From assembly GCF_003688855.1 (NCBI RefSeq), contig NZ_REFW01000002.1, positions 496,001 to 560,000 of the forward strand: 64,000 nucleotides of DNA, read 5' to 3'. Below are positions 54,790-63,815 of the stretch, piece by piece (position 1 is the stretch's first letter; every line of letters begins with the position of its first letter). The translations under genes and the position numbers were made by a program. Below the pieces are notes generated by a model, which saw nothing but the letters and a program-made list of their open reading frames with translations, did no database searches and was not told the DNA's origin. Source of the stretch: Tessaracoccus antarcticus. GTDB lineage: Bacteria > Actinomycetota > Actinomycetes > Propionibacteriales > Propionibacteriaceae.

Positions 54790-55617
54790 TCAGCCAATGG
54801 TGACGCCCACGAGGCCGTGGAACACCCAGAGCGCGACCCCGAGGGCGGCCACCACCACTGCCAACCACAGGGGCCCCGGGTCCCTGTCCAGGCCCCGGAA
54901 AGTGCATCTGCCCCAGAAGATCGAGCACATCAGCGCCGCCACGTACACCGACACCATGGACATCACCATGACGAAGACGACGTCTGCGTCGTAGCCGCCG
55001 AGCACGGCCAGCACCAGGGAAACCGCCACCAGGATGCTGGTGGCCCACAGCACGGGCCACATGACTGCCATCCGCAGACCGCGCACGCTCTGGAAACGCG
55101 CACGCACATCCACAGCCACCATCGCCGCGAGACCGAACATCATGGCCGCCCCGATCACCGGCATGACCATCTGCACCCAGGTGGGCCAACCCCAACGTTC
55201 GACCATCGTGGCGGTGTCGCCGACCCCGAACGGTGTGATGACCAGATACCCGGCGGCGTTCTGGATGGCGGCAATGTAGAACCAGAACGCCATCTGGAAT
55301 GCGGCGCCCCGGAGTCGTCGGGCCACCCCCCAGACGATGAGACCCGCCACCAGCGAGAACGACGGGCCGGCAGCGGCGGTCCAGCCCTGCGCCGTGGTGG
55401 AGAGTGAACCGGTGGGATCAGCGCTCATGGCCCGGATGGTGCTGGAGTCCGCACCCGCCATGAGGTGGGCCAGCGCGTGCGCGTACTCGTGGAGGATGAC
55501 GGCGAGACAGGACACGCCGACGGCGATGAGGGTGACCACCAGGATGTGGCGTCGTCGTGTCTCCTCGGGCCATTCCGGAGAGTTGACGCCCGACGTTGTC
55601 CCGCTGTTGTCATCCAT
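54790..55617 (-). CDS. Membrane protein with HExxH motif (M50-like)
   Basis: 275 residues with about seven hydrophobic helices. HEYAHALAHLMAG near residue 42 is a zinc HExxH motif within a helix, as in M50 site-2-type proteases. A second metal-ligand motif (NPDG-like) is not visible, so it may be a non-canonical or inactive relative. ATG 55617 is used; ATG 55626 adds three residues. It lies 48 bp before the S9 peptidase gene and is likely cotranscribed. Substrate unknown. Confidence 0.72.
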   Translation of the reverse strand: MDDNSGTTSGVNSPEWPEETRRRHILVVTLIAVGVSCLAVILHEYAHALAHLMAGADSSTIRAMSADPTGSLSTTAQGWTAAAGPSFSLVAGLIVWGVARRLRGAAFQMAFWFYIAAIQNAAGYLVITPFGVGDTATMVERWGWPTWVQMVMPVIGAAMMFGLAAMVAVDVRARFQSVRGLRMAVMWPVLWATSILVAVSLVLAVLGGYDADVVFVMVMSMVSVYVAALMCSIFWGRCTFRGLDRDPGPLWLAVVVAALGVALWVFHGLVGVTIG

Positions 55618-55773
55618 GCCGATCATTCTGCGGTACCACATACGTCCTCGTGACTGGGAGGCAAACCTCGTCGCCGGTTGTCCCGGGGCGCGTGTGTGCT
55701 GCACAATGGCTCGTACCTGGTGCGGTCGTATCGCAGGGGAAGGCAATCCGGCCTGGACCAGGAGGAACTGAAC

Positions 55774-56298
55774 ATGACTGCACGCATGGCTGCGGTGAGT
55801 CAGCCAAAGGCGCGGGGGATGTTGTTCATCCACTCGGCGCCAGCAGCGCTGTGCCCTCACCTGGAGTGGGCGGTCGGCAGTGTGCTCGGCGACAACGCCG
55901 ACCTCGACTGGACCGATCAGCCCGCCGAACCCCGCAGCCGACGTGCCGAACTCTCCTGGACCGGTGACGCCGGCAAGGGTGCGGCGCTGGCCAGCAAGCT
56001 GGCCGCCTACGAGCGGGTACGGTTCGAAGTCACCGAGGACGCCACCCCCGGTTCCGACGGTCAGAGATTCTGCTTCACCCCAAGCCTCGGTGCGTTCTCC
56101 ACCACCGTGGGTGTGCACGGGGACATCCTCATCAGCGAGGATCGTATCAAGAACGCCATCGTCGCCGAGGCAGCGGGCGGCGACCCCATCCACCTGTCGC
56201 TGGAGCGACTTCTCGGCACCCCATGGGATGACGAACTCGACACCTTCCGCTACGCCAGCGAGGACGCCCCCATCCGGTGGCTCCACCAGGTGGTGTGA
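55774..56298 (+). CDS. DUF3145 domain protein
   Basis: 174 residues, matching the conserved actinobacterial DUF3145 family in length and pattern (GMLFIHSAPAALCPHLEWAVGSVLG, RFEVTEDATPGSDGQRFCFTPSLG, GDPIHLSLERLLGTPWDDELDTFRYASE). AGGAGG lies eight bases before the ATG at 55774. Function unknown; the family is a marker of actinobacteria. It overlaps the next gene by four bases (GTGA). Confidence 0.93.
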   Translation: MTARMAAVSQPKARGMLFIHSAPAALCPHLEWAVGSVLGDNADLDWTDQPAEPRSRRAELSWTGDAGKGAALASKLAAYERVRFEVTEDATPGSDGQRFCFTPSLGAFSTTVGVHGDILISEDRIKNAIVAEAAGGDPIHLSLERLLGTPWDDELDTFRYASEDAPIRWLHQVV

Positions 56299-57227
56299 GC
56301 ACCGACTGGCACGATCGGGCGCGCCTCTGGCTCCGCGAACTCTTTCCCGGGTCGCGCACCTTCGATGTCCGCGTGTACCGCGAACGGGCCTGGGCCACCA
56401 ACTGGGTGCTCACTGTCGATGAAGGCGTGTTCTGGTTCAAGCGGGGCCATGAGTCGCTGCGGCAGGAGGTGGCGCTCCTGGCGGTGCTCCAGCGGGTGGC
56501 TCCGGAGCATGTCCTGGCGCCTCGTGCCGTCGACGGCGAACAGGGATGGATCCTGACACGCGACCAGGGGCCGACGCTGGCGGCGATCGCACGCCAGGAG
56601 GGCCCACAGCATTACTGCGCAACGTCGGTGGCGCTCGCTGCCACGCAACAGGCTGCCGCCACATCGTTTGGGGAACTGCAACTGGTGGGTCTACCCCGGT
56701 TCGATCCCGTGCGGGCCGTCACGCTCCTCGACGAGATGTTGGCATGGTTTCACGCGCTGCCGTCGACCAACCCCGCCAACGTGACCGTCTCAGTGCGCCG
56801 CACGGCAACGGCCGCTGCATCGGCGCTGGTCGAACGTTGGGTGGCAGTCGCGAAGCGCGACCCGGGAATGGGTCTGGACCACAATGACCTCCATCTGGGA
56901 AACGTCTTTCGTGGGCCTCTCATCAGCGACTGGGGCGACGCGGTGGTGGGGCATCCCTTCTCCAGCCTCCGGCCCGTCGTGTTTGCCACGGGAAAGGTGT
57001 TCGGCGACGAGGCTGCGACCCTGGTGCGGACCACGTACCTGAAGCAGTGGGGTGACCCTGTCGAGCTCCGGGAGACCCTGGAAGTTGCCATGCAACTCGC
57101 GGCGGTGCAGCGACTGTACGCCTGGTGCCGGCTCGGTTCGGCGGACCTGGTGGCCGAATACGCCGAGTATGTCCTGCCGTTGGTCATGGAACTGGGGCGC
57201 GACATCGCCGACCTGACGTCGCCCTGA
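56295..57227 (+). CDS. Aminoglycoside phosphotransferase (APH)-like kinase
   Basis: 310 residues with a kinase-like fold. The catalytic loop is LDHNDLHLGNVF (HNDxxxxN), the metal site is ISDWGDA (DxD-type), and the ATP lysine is in FWFKRGH. This is the pattern of APH/choline-kinase-like small-molecule kinases; most members phosphorylate sugars, choline or unknown metabolites rather than drugs, so resistance is not implied. GTG 56295 overlaps the DUF3145 stop. It ends before a strong terminator. Confidence 0.86.
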   Translation: MSTDWHDRARLWLRELFPGSRTFDVRVYRERAWATNWVLTVDEGVFWFKRGHESLRQEVALLAVLQRVAPEHVLAPRAVDGEQGWILTRDQGPTLAAIARQEGPQHYCATSVALAATQQAAATSFGELQLVGLPRFDPVRAVTLLDEMLAWFHALPSTNPANVTVSVRRTATAAASALVERWVAVAKRDPGMGLDHNDLHLGNVFRGPLISDWGDAVVGHPFSSLRPVVFATGKVFGDEAATLVRTTYLKQWGDPVELRETLEVAMQLAAVQRLYAWCRLGSADLVAEYAEYVLPLVMELGRDIADLTSP

Positions 57228-57244
57228 CCATCCAGGACAACCCC

Positions 57245-57279
57245 GCAGGGGCCCTCGCCGTGACGGCGAGGGCCCCTGC
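57245..57279. terminator. Strong bidirectional terminator hairpin
   Basis: A perfect 16-bp stem, 57245-57260 with 57264-57279 (GCAGGGGCCC... and its complement), has a three-base loop. It separates the APH-like gene from the convergent fabF. Confidence 0.88.
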
Positions 57280-57311
57280 GCAACGTCGGGACATGTGTCC
57301 CGAGAGCTGGA

Positions 57312-58568
57312 TCAGGCCTTGCCCGGGGTGATGTTCTGGTTCGTCACGACGACGGCAACGTTGTGGCCGCCGAAGCCGAACGAGTTGTTGATGGCCGCCA
57401 GGTCGCCGGCCGGCAGGTCGCGGACGGTGGTGGCGATGTCGATGCCGAGGTCTGGCTCCAGGGACTCCACGTTGATGGTGGCCGGCACCTTGCGATCATG
57501 AAGTGCCATGACGGTGGCGAAGGTCTCCAGCGCACCGGCGCCGCCCAGCAGGTGGCCCGTCATCGACTTGGTGCCGGTGACCACCACGGAATCCGACTGA
57601 CCCCCCAGGGCAGCGCGGATGGAGGAGGCCTCGGTGATGTCGCCCTGCGGCGTCGACGTGGCGTGGGCGTTGACGTGGTTGATGTCACGGGGGGAGAGGC
57701 CGGCCTCCGCGAGCGCCCTCTTCATCGCGAGGGTCTGGCCGTAGCCGACGGGGTCCGGCTGCACCATGTCGTGGGAGTCGGCAGAGATGCCGGCGCCTGC
57801 GATGGTGCCGTAGATCCGGGCGCCGCGTGCCAGTGCGTGCTCCAGTGTCTCGATGACCATGAGGACGGCGCCCTCACCGAGCACGAAGCCGTCGCGGCCA
57901 GTGTCCCAGGGGCGGGAGGCGCGCTCGGGTTCATCGTTGCGTCGGGACAGGGCCTGCATGTTGCTGAACGCCGCCAGGGGCAGCGGGTGGATGACGGCCT
58001 CGCTACCACCGACGACGGCGATGTCGGCCCGCCCCAGGTGGAGCATGTCCACGCCGAGCGAGATCGCCTCGTTCGAGGATGCGCAGGCCGATACCGGCGT
58101 GTGGATGCCCGCACGGGCACCGATCTTCAGACCGATGTTGGCGGCCGGGGCATTGGCCATGAGCATCGGGATGGTGAAGGGGGACACGCGGCGTGGGCCC
58201 TTGTCCTTCTGGACGTCCCAGTTGCCCAGCAGGGAGTGCAGGCCACCGATCCCGGTGCCGCACACCACTCCCAGGCGGTCGCGATCCACTGAGTTCTCCT
58301 CGCCGGGCTCGAAGCCGGCGTCACGCCACGCCTCCATGGCGGCCACGAGGGCCAACTGGGAGGAACGGTCCAGGCGGCGGGCCTCGACGCGGTCAATGTT
58401 CGGCTCGACGGCCACGTGGGCGGCGATGCGTACGGTGAGGTCGGCGGCCCAGTCCTCCTCCAGGAGGCGGACGCCTGAACGGCCGGCCATGAGGCCTTCC
58501 CACGTGCTGGGGGCGTCGCCCCCCAACGGGGTGGTGGCGCCGAAACCGGTGATGACGACGGTGGTCAT
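57312..58568 (-). CDS. fabF: 3-oxoacyl-ACP synthase II
   Basis: 418 residues, KAS II. The Cys-His-His triad sits in SACASSNEA, NAHATSTPQGD and KSMTGHLLGGAGA. It elongates acyl-ACP with malonyl-ACP in fatty-acid synthesis. AAGGAG five bases before the ATG. Last gene of the fasR-fabD-fabH-acpP-fabF order known from Streptomyces and relatives. The other fatty-acid enzymes (FabG, FabI, FabZ) are elsewhere. Compare the PKS-like ketosynthase at 12553, which is a different clade. Confidence 0.96.
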   Translation of the reverse strand: MTTVVITGFGATTPLGGDAPSTWEGLMAGRSGVRLLEEDWAADLTVRIAAHVAVEPNIDRVEARRLDRSSQLALVAAMEAWRDAGFEPGEENSVDRDRLGVVCGTGIGGLHSLLGNWDVQKDKGPRRVSPFTIPMLMANAPAANIGLKIGARAGIHTPVSACASSNEAISLGVDMLHLGRADIAVVGGSEAVIHPLPLAAFSNMQALSRRNDEPERASRPWDTGRDGFVLGEGAVLMVIETLEHALARGARIYGTIAGAGISADSHDMVQPDPVGYGQTLAMKRALAEAGLSPRDINHVNAHATSTPQGDITEASSIRAALGGQSDSVVVTGTKSMTGHLLGGAGALETFATVMALHDRKVPATINVESLEPDLGIDIATTVRDLPAGDLAAINNSFGFGGHNVAVVVTNQNITPGKA

Positions 58569-58668
58569 GGGGCTCCTTGGAGACGGTGTGCGGTCAAGTC
58601 GTGGGCTGGGGGTGACGGAGCGGGCAGGTGCTCGCTTCCACGTCGACCGGTCAGGCGGGGCGGTGCGC

Positions 58669-58694
58669 GGGCGGGCCCGGTGAGGGGCCCGCCC
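58669..58694 (-). promoter_or_regulatory. GC-rich hairpin between acpP and fabF
   Basis: GGGCGGGCCC (58669-58678) and GGGCCCGCCC (58685-58694) form a 10-bp perfect stem eight bases after the acpP stop. No T run follows on the minus strand, so it may cut or protect the transcript, keeping acpP mRNA more abundant than fabF (inference). Confidence 0.55.
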
Positions 58695-58701
58695 CGGGGC
58701 C

Positions 58702-58947
58702 TCAGTTGGAGGCGCGCTCGATGTAGGCGACGGCGTCGCCGACGGTCTTCAGGTTCTTGGAGTCCTCATCGGGGATGGAGACGCCGAACTTGTCCTCGCA
58801 GGCGTAGATGATCTCGACCATCGACAGCGAGTCGACGCCGAGGTCGTCGATGAAGGACTTGTCCAGCTGGACGTCCGCGACGGCGACACCGGCCACGTCG
58901 TTGACGATCTCGGCCAGGTCGGAACGGATTTCTTCAGTGCTTGCCAT
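58702..58947 (-). CDS. acpP: Acyl carrier protein
   Basis: 81 residues, acidic and helical. The pantetheine serine is S40 in DLGVDSLSMVE. It carries the growing chain in fatty-acid synthesis. AAGGAG five bases before the ATG. The (CCA)6 repeat lies just upstream in the fabH-acpP spacer. Confidence 0.97.
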   Translation of the reverse strand: MASTEEIRSDLAEIVNDVAGVAVADVQLDKSFIDDLGVDSLSMVEIIYACEDKFGVSIPDEDSKNLKTVGDAVAYIERASN

Positions 58948-58960
58948 GTCGGCTCCTTGA

Positions 58961-58978
58961 TGGTGGTGGTGGTGGTGG
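58961..58978. repeat. Six copies of TGG/CCA between fabH and acpP
   Basis: A perfect trinucleotide run (TGG)6 on the plus strand, (CCA)6 on the coding strand, ends three bases before the acpP ribosome-binding region. Length change there could alter the leader spacing; I see no direct sign that it does. Confidence 0.8.
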
Positions 58979-58989
58979 AAGTTGAACGA

Positions 58990-59982
58990 TCAGGGGAGGA
59001 CGACGGTTTGGCCCGCGTAGACCAGTCCGGCGCCGAAGCCGATCATGAGGGCTGTCTGCCCGCTGGTGGCGTCGCCCGAGTCGAGCAGCGCCTCCATCGC
59101 CAGCGGAACCGATGCCGCCGACGAGTTGCCCATGCCGACGATGTCGCGTGCAACCACGACGTCGGCCGGGAGCTTCAGGTGACGCAACATGGAATCAGTG
59201 ATCCGGTTGTTGGCCTGGTGGGGGATGAACACGTCGAGCTCATCAGGCGAGATGCCGGCGAGGTCGAGGGCCTCGCGGGCCTTCCCGGCGATGAAGGTGG
59301 TGGCCCACTTGAAGACCTGGCGACCCTCCATGTGGATGTAGGGCCCGCCCTCCTCGGGGCTGCGCTCCTCGCGCCAGTCGTCAATGGTGATGACCTCGTG
59401 CTGCGACGGGTCCGAGCCCCACAGGGTGGGCCCGATGGCGGGGGTGTCGCTGGGGCCGACGACCACGGCACCTGCGCCGTCGCCGAAGAGGAACGCCGTG
59501 CTGCGGTCCGTGAAGTCGGTGTACTTCGACAGCACCTCGACTCCCAGGACCAGGACGTGCTTGGCGGATCCGGCTCGCACCATGCCGTCGGCCATGCCGA
59601 CGCCGTAGCAGAAACCGGCGCAGGCGGCCGAGAGGTCGACGGCGGCCGGCTCGGGCATCCCGAGCTTGTCGGCGATGATGCACGCCAGCGACGGCGTCTG
59701 CATGAAGTGCGAGACCGTCGAGACCAGGATGGCGTCGATGTCGCTGGGCTGCAGCCCGGCGCGTTCGATGGCCTTGGCGGCGGCGGCGGTGCCGAGAGTG
59801 ATGGCATCCTCACCGTCGGCGGCCCATCGGCGCTCCTTGATGCCGGTGCGCTGCTGGATCCACTCGTCCGAGGACTCGATCATGGTGCACATCTCGGCGT
59901 TGTCGACGACGCGACTACCGCGGGCACCTCCCACCGACATGATGCGGGCAAACTTTGCTCCCTGTGAGGGCTTGATGCTCAA
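58990..59982 (-). CDS. fabH: 3-oxoacyl-ACP synthase III
   Basis: 330 residues. KAS III with active-site Cys in DLSAACAGFCYG, His in FIPHQANNRI and Asn in GNSSAAS. It starts fatty acids by condensing an acyl-CoA with malonyl-ACP; in actinobacteria often branched starters. TTG 59982 is the start, with GAGGAG eight bases upstream. Follows fabD after 12 bp. Confidence 0.95.
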   Translation of the reverse strand: MSIKPSQGAKFARIMSVGGARGSRVVDNAEMCTMIESSDEWIQQRTGIKERRWAADGEDAITLGTAAAAKAIERAGLQPSDIDAILVSTVSHFMQTPSLACIIADKLGMPEPAAVDLSAACAGFCYGVGMADGMVRAGSAKHVLVLGVEVLSKYTDFTDRSTAFLFGDGAGAVVVGPSDTPAIGPTLWGSDPSQHEVITIDDWREERSPEEGGPYIHMEGRQVFKWATTFIAGKAREALDLAGISPDELDVFIPHQANNRITDSMLRHLKLPADVVVARDIVGMGNSSAASVPLAMEALLDSGDATSGQTALMIGFGAGLVYAGQTVVLP

Positions 59983-59994
59983 CGTGGGTTCTCC

Positions 59995-60933
59995 TCAGTC
60001 GGATTCTGGTGCGTGATTGTCGCAGAACGTGCGGGCATCATCGAGTTGGTCGGGCGTGTTGAGACTGAAGAGCTCGACGCCCTTCAGGTTGCGCTTGGCG
60101 ATGCCGGTGAGCGTGCCGGACGGCGGCAGCTCCAGCAGACCTGTGACACCAAGGGCGGCCATGGTTTCCATGCAGAGGTCCCATCGCACCGGGTTCGCCA
60201 CCTGCGTGACCATGCGATTGAGGAACTCGCGGCCATCGGACACGACGGCGCCGTCGGCGTTGCTGAGCAGCTTGGTGCGCGGATCCCCGGTGGAGACCCC
60301 CCGGGTCAGCCGGGCCAGGTGGGCCACGGCGGGTTCCATGTGGTGGGTGTGGAAGGCGCCGGCCACGCTCAGCGGGACCAGGCGGGTGCGGCGGGGCGGG
60401 TCGGCGGCCAACGCGGCCAACTGCTCGACGGTGCCGGCGGCTGCCACCTGGCCGCTGCCATTGTTGTTGGCGGGCGTCAATCCGTGCGTCTTGAGCGCGG
60501 CGAGGACCTCGTCCCGGTCACCGCCCACCACGGCGGTCATGGAGGTGGGGGTGACGGCGGAGGCTGCTGCCATCGCGTTGCCACGCTCCCGCACCAGGAT
60601 CATCGCGGCTTCGGCGGAGATGACACCCGTGCCCGCCGCGGCGGTGAGTTCACCCACGGAGTGGCCGGCGACGACGCCCGCCCTGCTGAAGGCATCGGAG
60701 GATGAGGGGAACAGGGCCAGCGCCGCCACGAGTCCCGCGGCCACCAGCAGCGGTTGAGCCACGGCAGTGTCGCGGATGGTCTCTGCGTCCGCCTCGGTGC
60801 CGTAGTGCACGAGGTCGATACCGGCGGCTGCGCTGAGCCAGTTGAACCGGTCGGCAAGGACGGGCTCCGCCAACCACGGCGCCAGGAATCCTGGGGTCTG
60901 GGCTCCCTGTCCGGGCGCAACGATTGCAAGCAT
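59995..60933 (-). CDS. fabD: Malonyl-CoA:ACP transacylase
   Basis: 312 residues. MLAIVAPGQGAQTPGF at the start, GHSVGELTAAAG with the nucleophile Ser, and FHTHHMEPA with the partner His. It loads malonyl on the ACP. ATG 60933; an upstream in-frame extension is not family-like. The ribosome-binding site is weak. Second gene of the fas set, 164 bp after fasR. Confidence 0.94.
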   Translation of the reverse strand: MLAIVAPGQGAQTPGFLAPWLAEPVLADRFNWLSAAAGIDLVHYGTEADAETIRDTAVAQPLLVAAGLVAALALFPSSSDAFSRAGVVAGHSVGELTAAAGTGVISAEAAMILVRERGNAMAAASAVTPTSMTAVVGGDRDEVLAALKTHGLTPANNNGSGQVAAAGTVEQLAALAADPPRRTRLVPLSVAGAFHTHHMEPAVAHLARLTRGVSTGDPRTKLLSNADGAVVSDGREFLNRMVTQVANPVRWDLCMETMAALGVTGLLELPPSGTLTGIAKRNLKGVELFSLNTPDQLDDARTFCDNHAPESD

Positions 60934-61097
60934 GTGACAACTCTGCCCCCTCAGGTCCGCCTGCGTGGGATCGAATGCCACGAAATTCCCACGGGTCTCG
61001 TTGTGGGGTTCCCACAACTCTGGGCCGTATCTCCTCGCTGTTCGCGGCGTCCGGCTTGTGCAGGTCCGTGAACAACACCCATGTGATTTGTCGTGGA

Positions 61098-62291
61098 TCA
61101 GCTGTTTTGGAGCCGCCCCAGCGTGATGGCCATGCGCAGCACGTAGGCCTCCCGGGCATCGGTGGGGTTGTACCCCGTGGCCTCCTGGATGCGCTTGATG
61201 CGGTACCTCACCGTGTTGGGATGGATGAACAGGGCCCGCGACGTCGCCTCCATGGAGGAGCCGCTGTCGAGGAATCCGACGCAGGTTTCCAGGAGTTCCT
61301 TGGAGGCTGCCAGCGACTGGTAAATGGCCCCGCCGAGGGTGCGTCGGGCATGTCCGTCGCCGGACAGTGCACGCTCCGGCAGTAGGTCGTCGGAGAGCAT
61401 GGTGCGCGGTCCCTCAGGCCACGCGGCTGCAGCGCGGTAGCCGGAGGCCGCGGCGCGTGCCGACTGGGGTGCGCCTGCGAGACCGTCGGCGGCGGGGCCC
61501 ACCACGATGGGCCCCTCGGCGAAGTACGGTTCCAACCGGGCCACGAGCTGGCAGGCTTCGTGCGAGTCGGTAATGGCCTCACCACCGAAGATGCACACGA
61601 GCCGGTCGCCGTGGGGTGAGGTCAGCAGGTCCAGGCCGAGCTTGGTGGAGGCGCGACGCAGGTTGTCGAGGTTGGCCTCACGCGGGGTGGCGGCAATGGC
61701 CACGACCACCCTCGATGCGGTGTTCCAGCCCAGGGTCGACGCGCGCGACAGCACCGACTCGTCCGTCTCGGCCCTGACGACGGCGTCAATGACGGTTGCC
61801 TCGATCCGGGAGTCCCACGCTCCGCGGGCCTCGGCGGCGCTGGCGTAGATGTTGGCGGCGCCGAAGGCAATCTCGCGGGAGTAGTGCACGATCCCCAGTT
61901 GCAGCGCCTGGCGGTCACCTCGGGGCAACAGGAGATGGATCTGTTCTTCCACGACGTCGGTGGTGGTGCGCACCAGATCCACCGTCTGCTGAAGAGTGAT
62001 GCGCCCGGCCATCGCGCGCGGTGCGGCGTCGAAGACGGTCTCGGGCGAGAAGTCCTCGCCGGCGAGCCAGTTGACGAACCCGTCGATGCCGCTGCGGGCC
62101 AGCACATTGATCCAGGAGCGTGACTCCGCGTCGAGCTGCCCGAACCATTCGTGCCGGGACTCCATTGCCGCCAGTGTGGCGGTGTTCATGGCACCGGTGA
62201 CGGCCCGCAGTCGCTTCAGGATCGCGACCCGGGTGCGTTGCGAGCTGACCTGGGCGGGCAACGTTCCATGGCGCGGCGGGGGTGGGTTCAT
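61098..62291 (-). CDS. FasR-like PucR-family regulator of fatty-acid synthesis
   Basis: 397 residues. A C-terminal PucR/CdaR helix-turn-helix (SMEATSRALFIHPNTVRYRIKRIQEATGYNP) follows a GGDEF-like or sensor middle region. Location directly before fabD matches FasR of Streptomyces, which activates the fab operon. ATG 62291 has AGGG upstream at a loose spacing. Activation of the operon here is inferred from position. Confidence 0.85.
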   Translation of the reverse strand: MNPPPPRHGTLPAQVSSQRTRVAILKRLRAVTGAMNTATLAAMESRHEWFGQLDAESRSWINVLARSGIDGFVNWLAGEDFSPETVFDAAPRAMAGRITLQQTVDLVRTTTDVVEEQIHLLLPRGDRQALQLGIVHYSREIAFGAANIYASAAEARGAWDSRIEATVIDAVVRAETDESVLSRASTLGWNTASRVVVAIAATPREANLDNLRRASTKLGLDLLTSPHGDRLVCIFGGEAITDSHEACQLVARLEPYFAEGPIVVGPAADGLAGAPQSARAAASGYRAAAAWPEGPRTMLSDDLLPERALSGDGHARRTLGGAIYQSLAASKELLETCVGFLDSGSSMEATSRALFIHPNTVRYRIKRIQEATGYNPTDAREAYVLRMAITLGRLQNS

Positions 62292-62363
62292 GGAGGACAC
62301 CCTATGCCGAGGTGGTCGCACAGGGATGGCGCACGCCGGCGGTCATGGCCGACCCGTTGGCCG

Positions 62364-63815
62364 TCACGGCCGGTCCATCAGACCGTGGAGTGTTGCGTCG
62401 CCGTCGCGGACGATGAGGTGCCGCCCCATGCGGTGGAGCTCCTGACCGGGGTTCAGCTCGAGGGTCCACACGGTCCTGGCGTCGGAGGGGTCGATTGCCA
62501 CGATGCGAGGCTCGTCCTCCCTGTCGCCTGACTCGTACATGTTCTCCCCGATGTAGAGCGACTCCGTGCCGTGGAGGGTGACGGCGTAGGGGTCCGCCGG
62601 CATGGTGCCCACCTCGTGAAGGTGGCGATCGAGGAACGTCAGCGTCTGGTGGTGAAGGACTCCGAGATTGCCCTGGGGCAGCGGGTAGACCCACCCAGGG
62701 GGGCTTTCGAACACGTCTGTTGTCAGGGGGGACCCGGTTCTCGGATCGACCTCGCGAAGTTCCTGGACACCGGAGTCCGGCGACGAGGTGGGCGGGGCCC
62801 ACCGGTAGAGGTGGGCTCCCAGCGGGGTGAGGCTCCCCACCTCCGTCTTCCACAGTTCCCGGCCCCGCAGATCAAGGACGGTCGTTCCCTCCTCCTCGTC
62901 ATGGCGGTCCCAGACGACCACGTCGCCCACCCGGGTGTAGAAGTGGAGGTCGGTTGCGGTTCCCCGGACCCAGGACGGGGTGCGCCCGTCCGCCATCGAG
63001 AAGAACGAGGTGTACAGGAGGGGGTAGCCGTCTCCCGTCGAATAATGGATCTGGAGCGTCGCGTCATCGATCTGCCGGACGGAAAGCGTGTCGGCCTCGG
63101 CGGGGGAGCCGGGGAGCTGACGGCTCCAGATGGGTGTGGCGAGATCGTCGGGCTCCACTGCCGTCAGCACGTTGTCGTCGTCCACGAGGCCGATCATCGC
63201 CCCGATCGGGACGACGTGCCGCAGTGTGGTGTCAGACAGTTCCGCACGCTGTGCCCCCGTCGCGGCGTCGAAGAACGTGGCCCGCAGGACCGGACCGGGA
63301 TCCTTGTCCACGTACTCCAGGGCGGCCACCAGGTGTGCGCCGGGTAGGCAGGTGACACCCCAGTGGCCGGGCAGATCCACGTCCCAGAGAGTGTCGCCCG
63401 TCTGCAGATCGAGCGACCACACCCGGCCAACCTCCGACAGGATGGCGTGGTCCTCAGACGACGAGTACTGGCACTCGTGCCCGCCGTCGGCGGCCCAGGC
63501 GATCTCCGGCGCGGTGGCGAAGTCGACCACCGATGGCGCGGGCGCGGCCAACCCCGGGGCGTGTGGCTGCAGGAGCACCAGGGTGAGGACCAGGGCCACC
63601 ACCACCGCGAGGAGCCCCACGATCAGGGCGGAAAGACGTCCCGGACGTTGTGCATGCCCCGGCCGGTCGACCTCCGGTTCCGCATCCGTCGGGGCGCCGT
63701 GGTGCTCGGGCAGACCGGGTGGGGGTGTCGACGGCGGGGCGGCGAACGTCGGGTCTCCCGGTCGTGGCCGGCGGAAGGGGCGGTGGGGATCCTCGCCGCG
63801 GGCCCGGGGAGTCAA
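62364..63815 (-). CDS. Membrane-anchored PQQ-like beta-propeller protein
   Basis: 483 residues. A Pro-rich cytoplasmic start (about 1-58), one helix (SALIVGLLAVVVALVLTLVLLQ, 60-82), then an outside domain of repeated blades with W-D-x-TG turns (VWSLDLQTGDTLWDVDLPG, RIVAIDPSDARTVWTLELNPG), a PQQ-like propeller with unknown ligand. TTG 63815 overlaps the stop of the upstream paralog (TTGA) and has no clear ribosome-binding site. Function unknown; may be a surface sensor. Confidence 0.75.
   Translation of the reverse strand: MTPRARGEDPHRPFRRPRPGDPTFAAPPSTPPPGLPEHHGAPTDAEPEVDRPGHAQRPGRLSALIVGLLAVVVALVLTLVLLQPHAPGLAAPAPSVVDFATAPEIAWAADGGHECQYSSSEDHAILSEVGRVWSLDLQTGDTLWDVDLPGHWGVTCLPGAHLVAALEYVDKDPGPVLRATFFDAATGAQRAELSDTTLRHVVPIGAMIGLVDDDNVLTAVEPDDLATPIWSRQLPGSPAEADTLSVRQIDDATLQIHYSTGDGYPLLYTSFFSMADGRTPSWVRGTATDLHFYTRVGDVVVWDRHDEEEGTTVLDLRGRELWKTEVGSLTPLGAHLYRWAPPTSSPDSGVQELREVDPRTGSPLTTDVFESPPGWVYPLPQGNLGVLHHQTLTFLDRHLHEVGTMPADPYAVTLHGTESLYIGENMYESGDREDEPRIVAIDPSDARTVWTLELNPGQELHRMGRHLIVRDGDATLHGLMDRP

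Noticed and set aside
55627-56286. N-terminal extension of the HExxH membrane protein
   Set aside because: It is antisense to the DUF3145 gene, which is the better supported one.
56295-57227. An antibiotic-resistance gene
   Set aside because: The APH fold is shared by many metabolic kinases, and the context (DUF3145, no resistance partners) gives no support for a drug substrate.
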